Source: Planctomycetota bacterium
GTDB taxonomy: Bacteria > Planctomycetota > Planctomycetia > Pirellulales > Lacipirellulaceae
DNA: 9,062 bases
Assembly: GCA_013151315.1 (NCBI GenBank)
Contig: JAADIN010000044.1
Span: 1-9,062 of the forward strand
Direction of reading: 5' to 3'
Program-made: the position numbers and the translations under genes
Part shown: one piece after another, positions 1-5,687 of the stretch
How the letters are laid out: each line of letters begins with the position of its first letter
Numbering within the stretch: the stretch's first letter is position 1
Notes under the pieces: model-generated
What the model was told of the DNA's origin: nothing
The model's database searches: none
What the model saw: only the letters and a program-made list of their open reading frames with translations

Positions 1-215
1 CCGCTGCGGCAAATCAAATACAGCGGTTCGTTTGCATTGGCTTTGCGATTTTGCATGACGGCGTGGGGGTCGATCTGATCGAGCGGAACATTTTGGGCTG
101 CCGCGACGTGAATCTCGCGGTACTCGACCGGCGTGCGAACATCGATTAGCTCCAGAGCCTTGTTGTTTGCTAGCAGTTGATGCAGGTCTCTGGTGCTGAT
201 TGTGGGGGAGGACAT
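1..215 (-). CDS. Rhodanese-like domain protein (C-terminally truncated by window edge)
   Basis: Reading the minus strand from the ATG at 215 gives 71 residues that run off the window. The fold is a single rhodanese (sulfurtransferase) domain: a LIDVRTPVEYREIHV segment (residues 23-37), the AAAQNVPLDQID stretch, and the active-site loop LICRSG with the candidate catalytic Cys at residue 69. Rhodaneses carry sulfane sulfur as a persulfide on this cysteine; the acceptor here is unknown. An AAGGAA ribosome-binding site lies upstream of the ATG, supporting this start. No signal peptide is visible, so it is probably cytoplasmic. Because the 3' part is missing, it could be a stand-alone domain of about 110 residues or the front of a larger protein. 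Family assignment is firm; specific role is not. Confidence 0.88.
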   Translation of the reverse strand, partial: MSSPTISTRDLHQLLANNKALELIDVRTPVEYREIHVAAAQNVPLDQIDPHAVMQNRKANANEPLYLICRS

Positions 216-260
216 GAGAGATTCCTTTTTGAATTTGTGAGGGGAAGTAAGTGGCGCGAG

Positions 261-330
261 CCGTGGCGTCCTCGCCCACGGTTTTTTTGGATGGTGCGAA
301 CGGGACCGGGCTCGGGGACGAGCCGGCTCG
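261..330. repeat. Two GC-rich hairpins between rhodanese and LuxR genes
   Basis: Two inverted repeats sit side by side in the short spacer. The first pairs CCGTGG (261-266) with CCACGG (276-281) and is followed on the plus strand by seven T (282-288). The second pairs GGCTCG (309-314) with CGAGCC (319-324); the 12-base palindrome CGAGCCGGCTCG (319-330) overlaps it and abuts the regulator's stop codon. On the plus strand the first resembles an intrinsic terminator, but no plus-strand gene lies upstream. In the minus direction, where the regulator ends, no T-run follows either hairpin. They may stabilise the 3' end of the regulator mRNA or be a dispersed repeat; the choice is inference. Confidence 0.5.
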
Positions 331-840
331 CTAGGTTGATCCGATGTTTTCGCCTGCGGAGTCCAATCCTACCGCTGCCAGGAGGAGGCCTTCGGGGCGC
401 GTGACTCCTAATTTATCGCGCATGTGCTTCAAATGCGAGCGGATGGTTGCTTCGCGCGTACCGAGAATATCGGAAATCTCGCTGTTCGATGCGCCCCCGG
501 CGACGAGCGACAGGACGTCTTTCTCGCGTGAGCTCAAGCTGCTGGAGAAAACCCGCACAAATCGGCAGATCACAAGCTCAGGCCCGGTGGGGGTGAGCCA
601 GCCTTCGAAATCGTACACGCGTTCGTCGATCCTCAACGAAGCCTGGACTGTTTCCTGAGCATTGCGAAACATGCAGGCCTCGATAAACGCCTCGCGCAAC
701 AGAGCACGGCCCTGCTCTCGCCAACAGAGGTCCCAAGGATACTGATCCACCAGAGCCGCGAGGTTGGGGCTGTAGACACATTTTCCATCCCGGGCAACGA
801 CCAAGACGATGTAACCGGCGGCATGTGCATGGCTAGACAT
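331..840 (-). CDS. PAS-like / LuxR-type HTH transcriptional regulator
   Basis: A 169-residue DNA-binding regulator. The C-terminal part (about residues 102-157) is a LuxR/GerE helix-turn-helix: LSSREKDVLSLVAGG, then SNSEISDILGTREATIRSHL as the recognition region, then KHMRDKLGV. The N-terminal 100 residues have no receiver-domain Asp motif; the pattern of strands and the WLTPTGPELVICRF segment suggest a PAS-like sensor fold (inference). The start was set at the ATG at 840 because GGAGG stands six bases before it. A GTG four codons further upstream overlaps that ribosome-binding site and is unlikely. The gene is divergent from the small plus-strand gene at 1032. With no histidine kinase beside it and no phospho-acceptor, it probably responds to a ligand or protein partner rather than phosphorylation. 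Its target genes cannot be read from the sequence. Confidence 0.85.
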   Translation of the reverse strand: MSSHAHAAGYIVLVVARDGKCVYSPNLAALVDQYPWDLCWREQGRALLREAFIEACMFRNAQETVQASLRIDERVYDFEGWLTPTGPELVICRFVRVFSSSLSSREKDVLSLVAGGASNSEISDILGTREATIRSHLKHMRDKLGVTRPEGLLLAAVGLDSAGENIGST

Positions 841-1031
841 GGGAGCCTCCACGGATGATTAACGATCGGAAGAAATTTGTGGTTCAGGCTGCACGGGCGT
901 GAATGGTCGCTTTGAAGAGGATTCTCGATAATAGGCGTCAGCAAGCGTACCGAAAATATACGCCTGTACAGTATCTCCTGCAAGGTATTTTTTCCTCCTC
1001 AGACGCTTCCGTCTCTCGGCCGAGGTTTTTC

Positions 1032-1310
1032 ATGACCAAAAAACGTGCCCGACAAAAAAAAGTTAGGCAAGAAAAAGACCGCTTACCGCAAATTTCGCTG
1101 GTATTTACCGAGGAGAAATTAGGCGACGATCTCGATGTGGCGGTGCTGCAGTCGCTCTCTCGACTGATGCCCGACCGTCTCGACGAACTTGCCGACCACC
1201 GGTGGCCGCCAAAGAATATTCTCAAGTGGCTCGATCGGGCCGATATGCCGAAGACGCACGGCTTGCTGATCGCGACGCTCCGGCGATGGCACGAATTGCA
1301 GCAAGATTAA
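1032..1310 (+). CDS. Small basic-N-terminus protein of unknown function
   Basis: A 92-residue protein that I do not recognise. It starts MTKKRARQKKVRQEKDR, a strongly positive stretch, followed by a mixed region with ISLVFTEEKLGDD, an amphipathic segment (DVAVLQSLSRLMPDRLDEL), and a Trp-containing tail (WPPKNILKWLDRAD, then RRWHELQQD). There is no signal peptide, membrane helix or cysteine, so it is probably cytoplasmic and mainly helical. The frame is open back to an ATG at 903, which would add 43 residues. The ATG at 1032 is preferred because GAGG lies six bases before it and the lysine-rich start is typical. It is divergent from the LuxR-type gene and ends before a hairpin (1336-1365) and a bidirectional terminator (1410-1443). 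The basic N-terminus could bind nucleic acid, but that is a guess. Confidence 0.6.
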   Translation: MTKKRARQKKVRQEKDRLPQISLVFTEEKLGDDLDVAVLQSLSRLMPDRLDELADHRWPPKNILKWLDRADMPKTHGLLIATLRRWHELQQD

Positions 1311-1335
1311 TACGGTGCCCGTGGGATACGCTTGG

Positions 1336-1365
1336 AAAGCCGGGGGATTGCAATCCCTCGGCTTT
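1336..1365. repeat. Hairpin with 13-base arms, related to the terminator at 2010-2041
   Basis: Arms 1336-1348 and 1353-1365 pair over 13 positions (one G-U) around a TGCA loop, 26 bases after the stop of the small gene. No T-run follows on either strand, so alone it is a poor terminator; the strong terminator lies 45 bases further on. Bases 1350-1366 match 2026-2042 at 16 of 17 positions, so the two hairpins look like copies of one element. Confidence 0.6.
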
Positions 1366-1409
1366 GCAGCGCCTTGTCATTTCGAAAGTTGCTTAACAAG
1401 GGGAAACGA

Positions 1410-1443
1410 AAAAACGCCCCCTGCAATTGCAGGGGGCGTTTTT
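1410..1443. terminator. Perfect bidirectional intrinsic terminator
   Basis: A perfect 34-base palindrome: five A, a GC-rich arm (CGCCCCCTGCAA), its exact complement, and five T. On either strand this gives a stable stem followed by a U-run. It sits between the convergent small gene (stop at 1310) and the CheY-like gene (stop at 1479) and should end transcription from both sides. Confidence 0.92.
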
Positions 1444-1478
1444 GAATTATCTGGCTGTGGGTCGTTTGCGCGGTCGGT

Positions 1479-1841
1479 CTAGCAACCGTGCTTTTCCAGC
1501 TTTTCTCTCAAAGTATCGGCGGTGAAAGGCTTGACCAAGTAATCGGAAACGCCGGCTTGAATTGCTTCTAGCACTCGCGATTTCTCCGCTTCGGTGGTCA
1601 CCATGATGATGGGTACGTCTTTGTCTTGTTTGCGGATTTCGGTGACGACCTCGAGGCCATTCTTGCCAGGCATGTTCCAGTCGGTAAGAACCAGGTCGAA
1701 CGAACCGGGGCTGAAGAGCTTGACCGCTTCTTCGCCATCGGCCGCCTCGACGGCACCGGGAACACCAACCGCGCTTAGGGAACGCAGAATGATCTTCCGC
1801 ATCGTGCTCGAGTCGTCTGCTACGAGTACTCGTGTGCTCAT
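1479..1841 (-). CDS. CheY-like single-domain response regulator
   Basis: A 120-residue stand-alone receiver domain with no output domain. The full active site is present: acidic pair D9-D10 (VADDSS), phospho-acceptor D54 (VLTDWNMPGKNG), Thr at 82/83 (MVTTEAEKS), and K104 in VKPFTADTL. The stretch from MVTTEA through VKPFTA closely resembles chemotaxis CheY. CheY-type proteins are phosphorylated by a histidine kinase such as CheA and act through protein contacts, for example at the flagellar motor. No che or fla gene is in the window, so its partner is unknown. The start is the ATG at 1841, preceded by an AGAGAGGA ribosome-binding site. The frame extends 14 codons further upstream, but those residues lie outside the receiver fold. 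A promoter is recognisable at 1915-1942 and a shared terminator follows at 1410-1443, so it is probably transcribed alone. Confidence 0.93.
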   Translation of the reverse strand: MSTRVLVADDSSTMRKIILRSLSAVGVPGAVEAADGEEAVKLFSPGSFDLVLTDWNMPGKNGLEVVTEIRKQDKDVPIIMVTTEAEKSRVLEAIQAGVSDYLVKPFTADTLREKLEKHGC

Positions 1842-1914
1842 CTTTTGAATCCTCTCTCTTCTGGTCGAATGGCCAATGGCCACTTGCTCTAGCAGCAGGT
1901 GGTCGTTCCAGGAA

Positions 1915-1942
1915 AATTTAGGTTACGCTGCGACCGAGTCAA
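1915..1942 (-). promoter_or_regulatory. Putative sigma-70-type promoter of the CheY-like gene
   Basis: On the minus strand, TTGACT (1942-1937) as -35 and TAAATT (1920-1915) as -10 are separated by 16 bases. The -35 matches consensus at five of six positions and the -10 at four of six. An A-rich tract lies just upstream and could act as an UP element. Transcription would start near 1908, giving a leader of about 65 bases before the ATG at 1841. Confidence 0.5.
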
Positions 1943-2009
1943 GAAAAGATCGTTTTTTTTCGAGAAATGCGGGGAAAGTGGATGCTGCGAGAGCGAGGGG
2001 CCACCTTAG

Positions 2010-2041
2010 AAAAACCCCAGGGAATGCAATCCCTGGGCTTT
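2010..2041 (-). terminator. Intrinsic terminator of the membrane protein-mfnB-PHA unit
   Basis: On the minus strand an 8-bp GC-rich stem (arms 2030-2037 and 2016-2023, six-base loop) is followed by five T (complement of 2014-2010). Three further A-T pairs can extend the stem past one mismatch. It lies 40 bases beyond the stop of the PHA-type gene and is well placed to end the three-gene transcript. The sequence is closely related to the hairpin at 1336-1365. Confidence 0.8.
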
Positions 2042-2076
2042 GAGCAAACCCACCTTGGCATTTTGGAGAGCTGTCC

Positions 2077-2379
2077 TCAGGCCATCAGCTTCTCGAGCTG
2101 CCCGCGCATCTCGGATTCGATCTTGCCTTTGAACATCATGGCCGCGAATGGCAGATCGCCCTCGATGGCTAATTTATCGTCGAGAACGCTGATTTTGCCA
2201 TCGATCTTGATCCCGAAGGTTTTGAAGCCGAATACTAAATCTTGGTCTTCCCAGGTCTGATGCAGGTCGCTGACCTGATCTTTGAGTTTTGATTGCAAAG
2301 CTTCGGCAAACTTTTGCACCTTGGCTTTGGCATCGTCGGCCGAAAGGGAGTGGGGAATCTCGAAGTTGAATTTCGGCAC
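2077..2379 (-). CDS. Polyhydroxyalkanoic acid system family protein (PHA_gran_rgn-like)
   Basis: A 100-residue soluble protein. It matches the pattern I know for the small 'polyhydroxyalkanoic acid system' family (PF09650): MPKFNFEIPHSLS near the start, an amphipathic helix with KVQKFAEAL, a strand region with DLVFGFKTFGIKIDGKISV, the acidic strand DKLAIEGDLPF, and a C-terminal helix (KGKIESEMRGQLEKLM). The biochemical role of this family is poorly defined; its name comes from occurrence near PHA granule genes, and none are visible here. The start is a GTG at 2379, supported by AGGAG seven bases upstream and by the usual MPK opening. It follows mfnB by 48 bases on the same strand and is the last gene before the terminator at 2010-2041. 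Family assignment is from memory of the sequence pattern. Confidence 0.75.
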   Translation of the reverse strand: MPKFNFEIPHSLSADDAKAKVQKFAEALQSKLKDQVSDLHQTWEDQDLVFGFKTFGIKIDGKISVLDDKLAIEGDLPFAAMMFKGKIESEMRGQLEKLMA

Positions 2380-2427
2380 GGTTTTGCTCCTGAGTGGTCA
2401 ACGAAGGAATCGTGGACCGGAATTTTA

Positions 2428-3159
2428 TCACTTTGGCCATCGCTTTGCTACGGCTTTGCGAAAATTGGCGACTCGTTCTTGGTCAATCGTTTCTGTTCGC
2501 TCTCCGTCGCATACGGCTCCGCGGACCGCGACTAGATCGATGCCCTCGCTGGGTAGCTCGGCCAAGCGGCTTTGGGTGAGACTTCCCGCGACCACGGACT
2601 GGAGCGAGGCCGATTTTGCTAGATCGAGGATTTCTTGCAATTCTCCGCTCGGCAAATGTTCGAAAACTGAGCCCGCCTGTTTTTCAAAGGTGTCGATCAG
2701 CAGATACCGACCTTGGGTTGCTTGCGCACAGGCAATCACTTCCTGGGGCGTGGGTGATCGAGCTTGTCGCGAATCGGCGTAGGCGACTGCGACCAGGGTT
2801 TTTCCGGCATCGCAGACCGTTTCTGAGGCCGCCTGCCACAGGCTTTGCCAATCGTCTTGGTCTCGACAGCCGGCTAGGCCTAACTTGACGATGGGAATTC
2901 CCTCGATGTCCAGCAGGCTGCGAGAGGGGGAATCTGGCCAGTCGATCAGCTCTCCCAACGCGGCGGAAATTGGCCGATGCCCTGCGACTCGGTCAACCAC
3001 TTGCCTTGCCACCTTGGCATCGACGGCTCCTAAGGGTCCGGCAAGCGGTTCCTTGAGGTCAATCCAATCGGCTCCGCCCTCCAGCGCAGCCACCACTTCG
3101 TCAGCACTGCGTACGCTGACCAGCAGTCTCGGCCGGGGCGAAGCGATTTTGATACTCAT
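2428..3159 (-). CDS. mfnB: (5-formylfuran-3-yl)methyl phosphate synthase (MfnB)
   Basis: A 243-residue TIM-barrel enzyme of the MfnB (formerly DUF556) family. MfnB condenses two glyceraldehyde 3-phosphate molecules into the phosphorylated furan precursor of methanofuran. Family motifs run in order: LLVSVRSADE (12-21), EGGADWIDLKEP (27-38) with K36 as probable Schiff-base lysine, ISAALGE (64-70), IVKLGLAG (90-97) with K92, LLIDTFEK (153-160) with D156 and K160, and AVRGAVCDG (211-219). The length is normal for the family. Planctomycetes are known to carry H4MPT/methanofuran-linked C1 genes, so this enzyme fits a formaldehyde oxidation pathway in the cytoplasm. Its ATG overlaps the TGA of the membrane-protein gene (ATGA), implying translational coupling, and no strong ribosome-binding site is seen. 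No other C1 genes are in the window. Confidence 0.92.
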   Translation of the reverse strand: MSIKIASPRPRLLVSVRSADEVVAALEGGADWIDLKEPLAGPLGAVDAKVARQVVDRVAGHRPISAALGELIDWPDSPSRSLLDIEGIPIVKLGLAGCRDQDDWQSLWQAASETVCDAGKTLVAVAYADSRQARSPTPQEVIACAQATQGRYLLIDTFEKQAGSVFEHLPSGELQEILDLAKSASLQSVVAGSLTQSRLAELPSEGIDLVAVRGAVCDGERTETIDQERVANFRKAVAKRWPK

Positions 3160-3704
3160 GGCACTTCTTTGCTTTTGGTGGCGACCTGTTCTTGTTTGGA
3201 AACTTCTGCCAGTCGGCTATTGAGCTTGCGCACGACCTCGCCGTTCAGGGGTTCGCACCATGTGCCGCGAATAATGACATAGCCGTCGCACCATCGACCC
3301 AAGGCCCGCTTGGTCTCTTGTTTTGCCCACTCGGGTGCCTGCTGTGAGAGTCGGGCAATCAGATTCACCGTTTTGTCATGTCCCGTGACGTGGACGGGAA
3401 GGTTGGCAGGGCCCTGGCCCAAGAAAAATGCCTCGACCACTTCAACCGGTACGGCGATCGGGCTGCCCGACTTGAGGTAGAACAGGACGTGACCCTGGCG
3501 ATACGTCACCCGTGGTCGAGACATTTGAACAACCAGTCCTATGGTCAAGAGCAAAGAAATCACCAAAGCGAGCCACGCGAAAACCTTGACGAGGAGTCCG
3601 AAATCGAGCGTCAACGTCACGGCAGCGATCGTGTCAAGCAAGCCCAGAGGCACGAGGGCTAACAATAAAACCCTGCGATTCGAGAGAAGCCAAACTTCGG
3701 TCAT
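3156..3704 (-). CDS. Two-helix membrane protein of unknown function, coupled to mfnB
   Basis: A 182-residue protein I do not recognise. Two hydrophobic helices at about residues 12-32 and 37-60 form a hairpin in the inner membrane. They are followed by a soluble part of about 120 residues: a strand-rich region (RPRVTYRQGHVLFYLK, then SPIAVPVEVVEAFFLG), and a later part with TVNLIARLSQ, RWCDGYVIIRGTWCEPL and a charged tail. The layout resembles membrane-anchored bacterial PH-like proteins, but I see no diagnostic motif. The ATG at 3704 has AGGA about ten bases upstream. The stop overlaps the mfnB start by four bases, so the two are probably co-translated. This suggests, without proof, a link to methanofuran or C1 metabolism. 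No clear promoter was found upstream of it. Confidence 0.75.
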   Translation of the reverse strand: MTEVWLLSNRRVLLLALVPLGLLDTIAAVTLTLDFGLLVKVFAWLALVISLLLTIGLVVQMSRPRVTYRQGHVLFYLKSGSPIAVPVEVVEAFFLGQGPANLPVHVTGHDKTVNLIARLSQQAPEWAKQETKRALGRWCDGYVIIRGTWCEPLNGEVVRKLNSRLAEVSKQEQVATKSKEVP

Positions 3705-4057
3705 TTGATCTGCGTCCTAGTGCCTGCCGTGGTGCGAGTTTCGCAAGTCTACCCGCGAAGACTCCCACCAGGAAGAAGGGGCCAGTGGGACAGATGGTAA
3801 CGATTTCAACGACAAATGGGCTATTGGCATCAGAGGCTAGCCATCAGACGAGCGCATCGAGGCCGATCGTGACGTACGTTTCCCAGGCGACCGGGGGCAT
3901 GGTAGCCGATCGGGTCGTCGATTCTAAGCTCCTTGCGCCGGGTATTAGGGGGCCTTCTCGTTAGCCGGTAGGCTGGACGAAAGGCCACTCACTTCGTAAT
4001 CTTGGGCCTACGTTATGCGGTATCCCACGAGCGGTGCTGCTGAAAGTGAAACTCATA
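3705..4057. other. Divergent intergenic region and antiporter leader
   Basis: About 350 bases separate the divergent membrane-protein gene and the antiporter gene. I find no convincing ORF on either strand and no promoter with two good boxes. The left two thirds show only weak pairing, for example CGACC with GGTCG flanking 3890-3920. The right third contains the strong stem-loop at 3951-3986, listed separately, and a downstream segment able to compete for one arm. Both promoters presumably lie here. Confidence 0.6.
3951..3986 (+). promoter_or_regulatory. Structured RNA element in the leader of the antiporter gene
   Basis: In plus-strand RNA, 3951-3956 (GGCCTT) pairs with 3981-3986, 3958-3961 (TCGT) with 3977-3980, and 3962-3966 (TAGCC) with 3971-3975, closing a GGTA loop. 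Only C3957 and G3976 are bulged: 15 pairs in 36 bases. No T-run follows, so it is not a plain terminator. It begins about 105 bases before the antiporter ATG. A second site, 4005-4009, can pair with 3982-3986 and so exclude the outer stem. It could be a cis-regulatory RNA; this rests on pairing in one sequence only. Confidence 0.4.
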
Positions 4058-5644
4058 ATGGCTACGGATATGGCAAGCGTGACCACCAGTGAACATCCAA
4101 GCAAAAGTAGAGGCAATGTGGTCGTTTGGGCCATTGCTACGGCAATCGTCATCTACCTGTTCAGCGCGTTCTTAGGTCAGCCTCAATACGCAACTTCGCT
4201 CGTAATCGCGGAGCACACCCAGCCGGCGGCTGCCCACGAAGCAGCTCACGTCGGGGAAACTCATGGCGGCGATTCTACGGCACCGCCCTATTGGACCGTC
4301 GTTCCGTTTATTCTCTTGCTCGGCGCGGTCGCGGTCTTTCCGCTGATGTCGAGAACCGAGCATTGGTGGGATAGCAACACCAATCGTTTCAAAGTTGCAG
4401 CCCTGTTGGGACTGGCGACCCTTGGCTACTACGCTTTCCTTCATCACTCCCCGGTCGAAGCTCATTGGCCGGCGCATAGTGTGGTAGCGCCTGTCGAGGG
4501 GGTATTCCAAAGCGGCTTTGTCGGCGCGATTCTTGGCAACGCCCTGCTCTCTGAATTTATTCCTTTTATTATTCTGCTTTTCAGTCTGTACACCATCGCT
4601 GGTGGCATTCGTATCGAAGGCGACCTCCAAGCCAATCCGATGACCAACGCCTCGTTTATGGCCGTGGGCGGACTCTTGGCTAGCTTTGTAGGCACCACGG
4701 GCGCGGCCATGCTTTTGATTCGCCCGCTGCTAGAAACCAACAAAGAACGGAAGCACGTCAGCCATACCGTCGTTTTCTTTATCTTTATCGTCTGCAACTG
4801 TGGCGGCTGTTTGTTGCCGATTGGCGATCCTCCGCTGTTTCTCGGCTACCTCCAAGGGGTGAGTTTCACCTGGACGCTGGGTCTCTGGGAACCTTGGCTG
4901 TTTGTGAACGGGCTGCTGCTGTTGACTTACTGTCTGGCCGATCAGTTTTTCTTTTATCCTCAAGAAGCTTTGCGGGATATCAAACGCGATGTCACCCACA
5001 CGCGGCGGCTCAAGATTAGCGGGCTCGCGGTGAACGGTCCTTTGCTGCTGGGCGTTGTGTTGGCCGTTGCGCTGCTCGACCCCAACAAGGCGGTGCCAGG
5101 CACCGATTGGCATGCTTGGATGTTTTTGCGCGAAATAATTCAGCTCGGGCTAGTGGCCTTGGCGCTCTATTTTGGATCGCGTGCGATTCGCGAAAAAAAC
5201 CACTTCAACTACCATGCCATCGTCGAAGTTGCGGTCCTGTTTCTGGGAATCTTTATCTGCATGCAACCTGCTCTGCAGATTCTTGCCGAGCAGGGAAAGG
5301 TCTTGGCCGAAAAGCTGAGCCCCGCCGGTTTTTTCTGGGCGACAGGCGGCTTGTCGGCATTCCTCGACAACGCCCCAACCTACTTGGTCTTCTTCAAGTC
5401 GGCTCAAGATCCGACGCTGATGGGCGGCGCCACGGGCGGGGTACCCGAAATGGTTTTGCAGGGCATCGCCCTCGGAGCGGTATTTATGGGAGCGATGACC
5501 TACATCGGCAATGGCCCGAACTTCATGGTCAAAGCGATTGCAGAAAAATCGGGCGTCCGGATGCCCAGCTTCTTCGGCTACATGCTGTATAGCGGCGTGG
5601 TGCTGCTGCCGATCTTGCTGCTTGCCCAATGGCGATATCTGTAG
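4058..5644 (+). CDS. Na+/H+ antiporter, NhaD-like / CitMHS_2 type
   Basis: A 528-residue inner-membrane carrier with about 12-13 hydrophobic helices, of the ion transporter (ArsB/NhaD) superfamily. The two re-entrant-loop motifs of this fold are visible twice: GTTGAAMLLIRP (212-223) and GCLLPIGDPPLFLGY (250-264) in the first half, LSAFLDNAPTYLVFF (432-446) and TYIGNGPNFMVKAIAE (481-496) in the second. Members with these signatures are annotated as sodium:proton antiporters that export Na+ for H+; citrate-type substrates occur in related branches, so ion specificity is inferred. After the first helix a hydrophilic loop (51-72) holds four His. The ATG at 4058 was chosen over a GTG at 4034 and an ATG at 4070; none has a good ribosome-binding site, so the start is uncertain by a few codons. 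The gene stands alone behind a structured leader. Confidence 0.88.
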   Translation: MATDMASVTTSEHPSKSRGNVVVWAIATAIVIYLFSAFLGQPQYATSLVIAEHTQPAAAHEAAHVGETHGGDSTAPPYWTVVPFILLLGAVAVFPLMSRTEHWWDSNTNRFKVAALLGLATLGYYAFLHHSPVEAHWPAHSVVAPVEGVFQSGFVGAILGNALLSEFIPFIILLFSLYTIAGGIRIEGDLQANPMTNASFMAVGGLLASFVGTTGAAMLLIRPLLETNKERKHVSHTVVFFIFIVCNCGGCLLPIGDPPLFLGYLQGVSFTWTLGLWEPWLFVNGLLLLTYCLADQFFFYPQEALRDIKRDVTHTRRLKISGLAVNGPLLLGVVLAVALLDPNKAVPGTDWHAWMFLREIIQLGLVALALYFGSRAIREKNHFNYHAIVEVAVLFLGIFICMQPALQILAEQGKVLAEKLSPAGFFWATGGLSAFLDNAPTYLVFFKSAQDPTLMGGATGGVPEMVLQGIALGAVFMGAMTYIGNGPNFMVKAIAEKSGVRMPSFFGYMLYSGVVLLPILLLAQWRYL

Positions 5645-5657
5645 TGTTGAGGCTTTG

Positions 5658-5680
5658 GGCTGTAGGCTGTAGGCTGTAGG
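5658..5680. repeat. Tandem heptamer GGCTGTA, three copies
   Basis: Three exact GGCTGTA units occupy 5658-5678, followed by GG, just after the antiporter stop at 5644. The count is small, but the unit is perfect and lies beside the long inverted repeat at 5701-5761, suggesting a repeat-rich intergenic insertion. Confidence 0.8.
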
Positions 5681-5687
5681 GCGTGCG

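Noticed and set aside
841..852. GTG start four codons upstream for the LuxR-type regulator
   Set aside because: It overlaps the GGAGG ribosome-binding site that serves the ATG at 840.
964..971. CTGTACAG palindrome as a possible LexA-type operator
   Set aside because: Only eight bases, no second copy, and no SOS-type gene beside it; such octamers are expected by chance.
903..1031. Longer N-terminus (43 residues) for the small plus-strand protein from the ATG at 903
   Set aside because: No ribosome-binding site at 903, whereas GAGG precedes the ATG at 1032; the extra residues show no clear structure. Not fully excluded.
3705..4057. Known riboswitch classes (fluoride, cobalamin, guanidine-I) in the antiporter leader
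   Set aside because: None of the conserved core motifs I know for these classes are present; only an unassigned stem-loop is supported.
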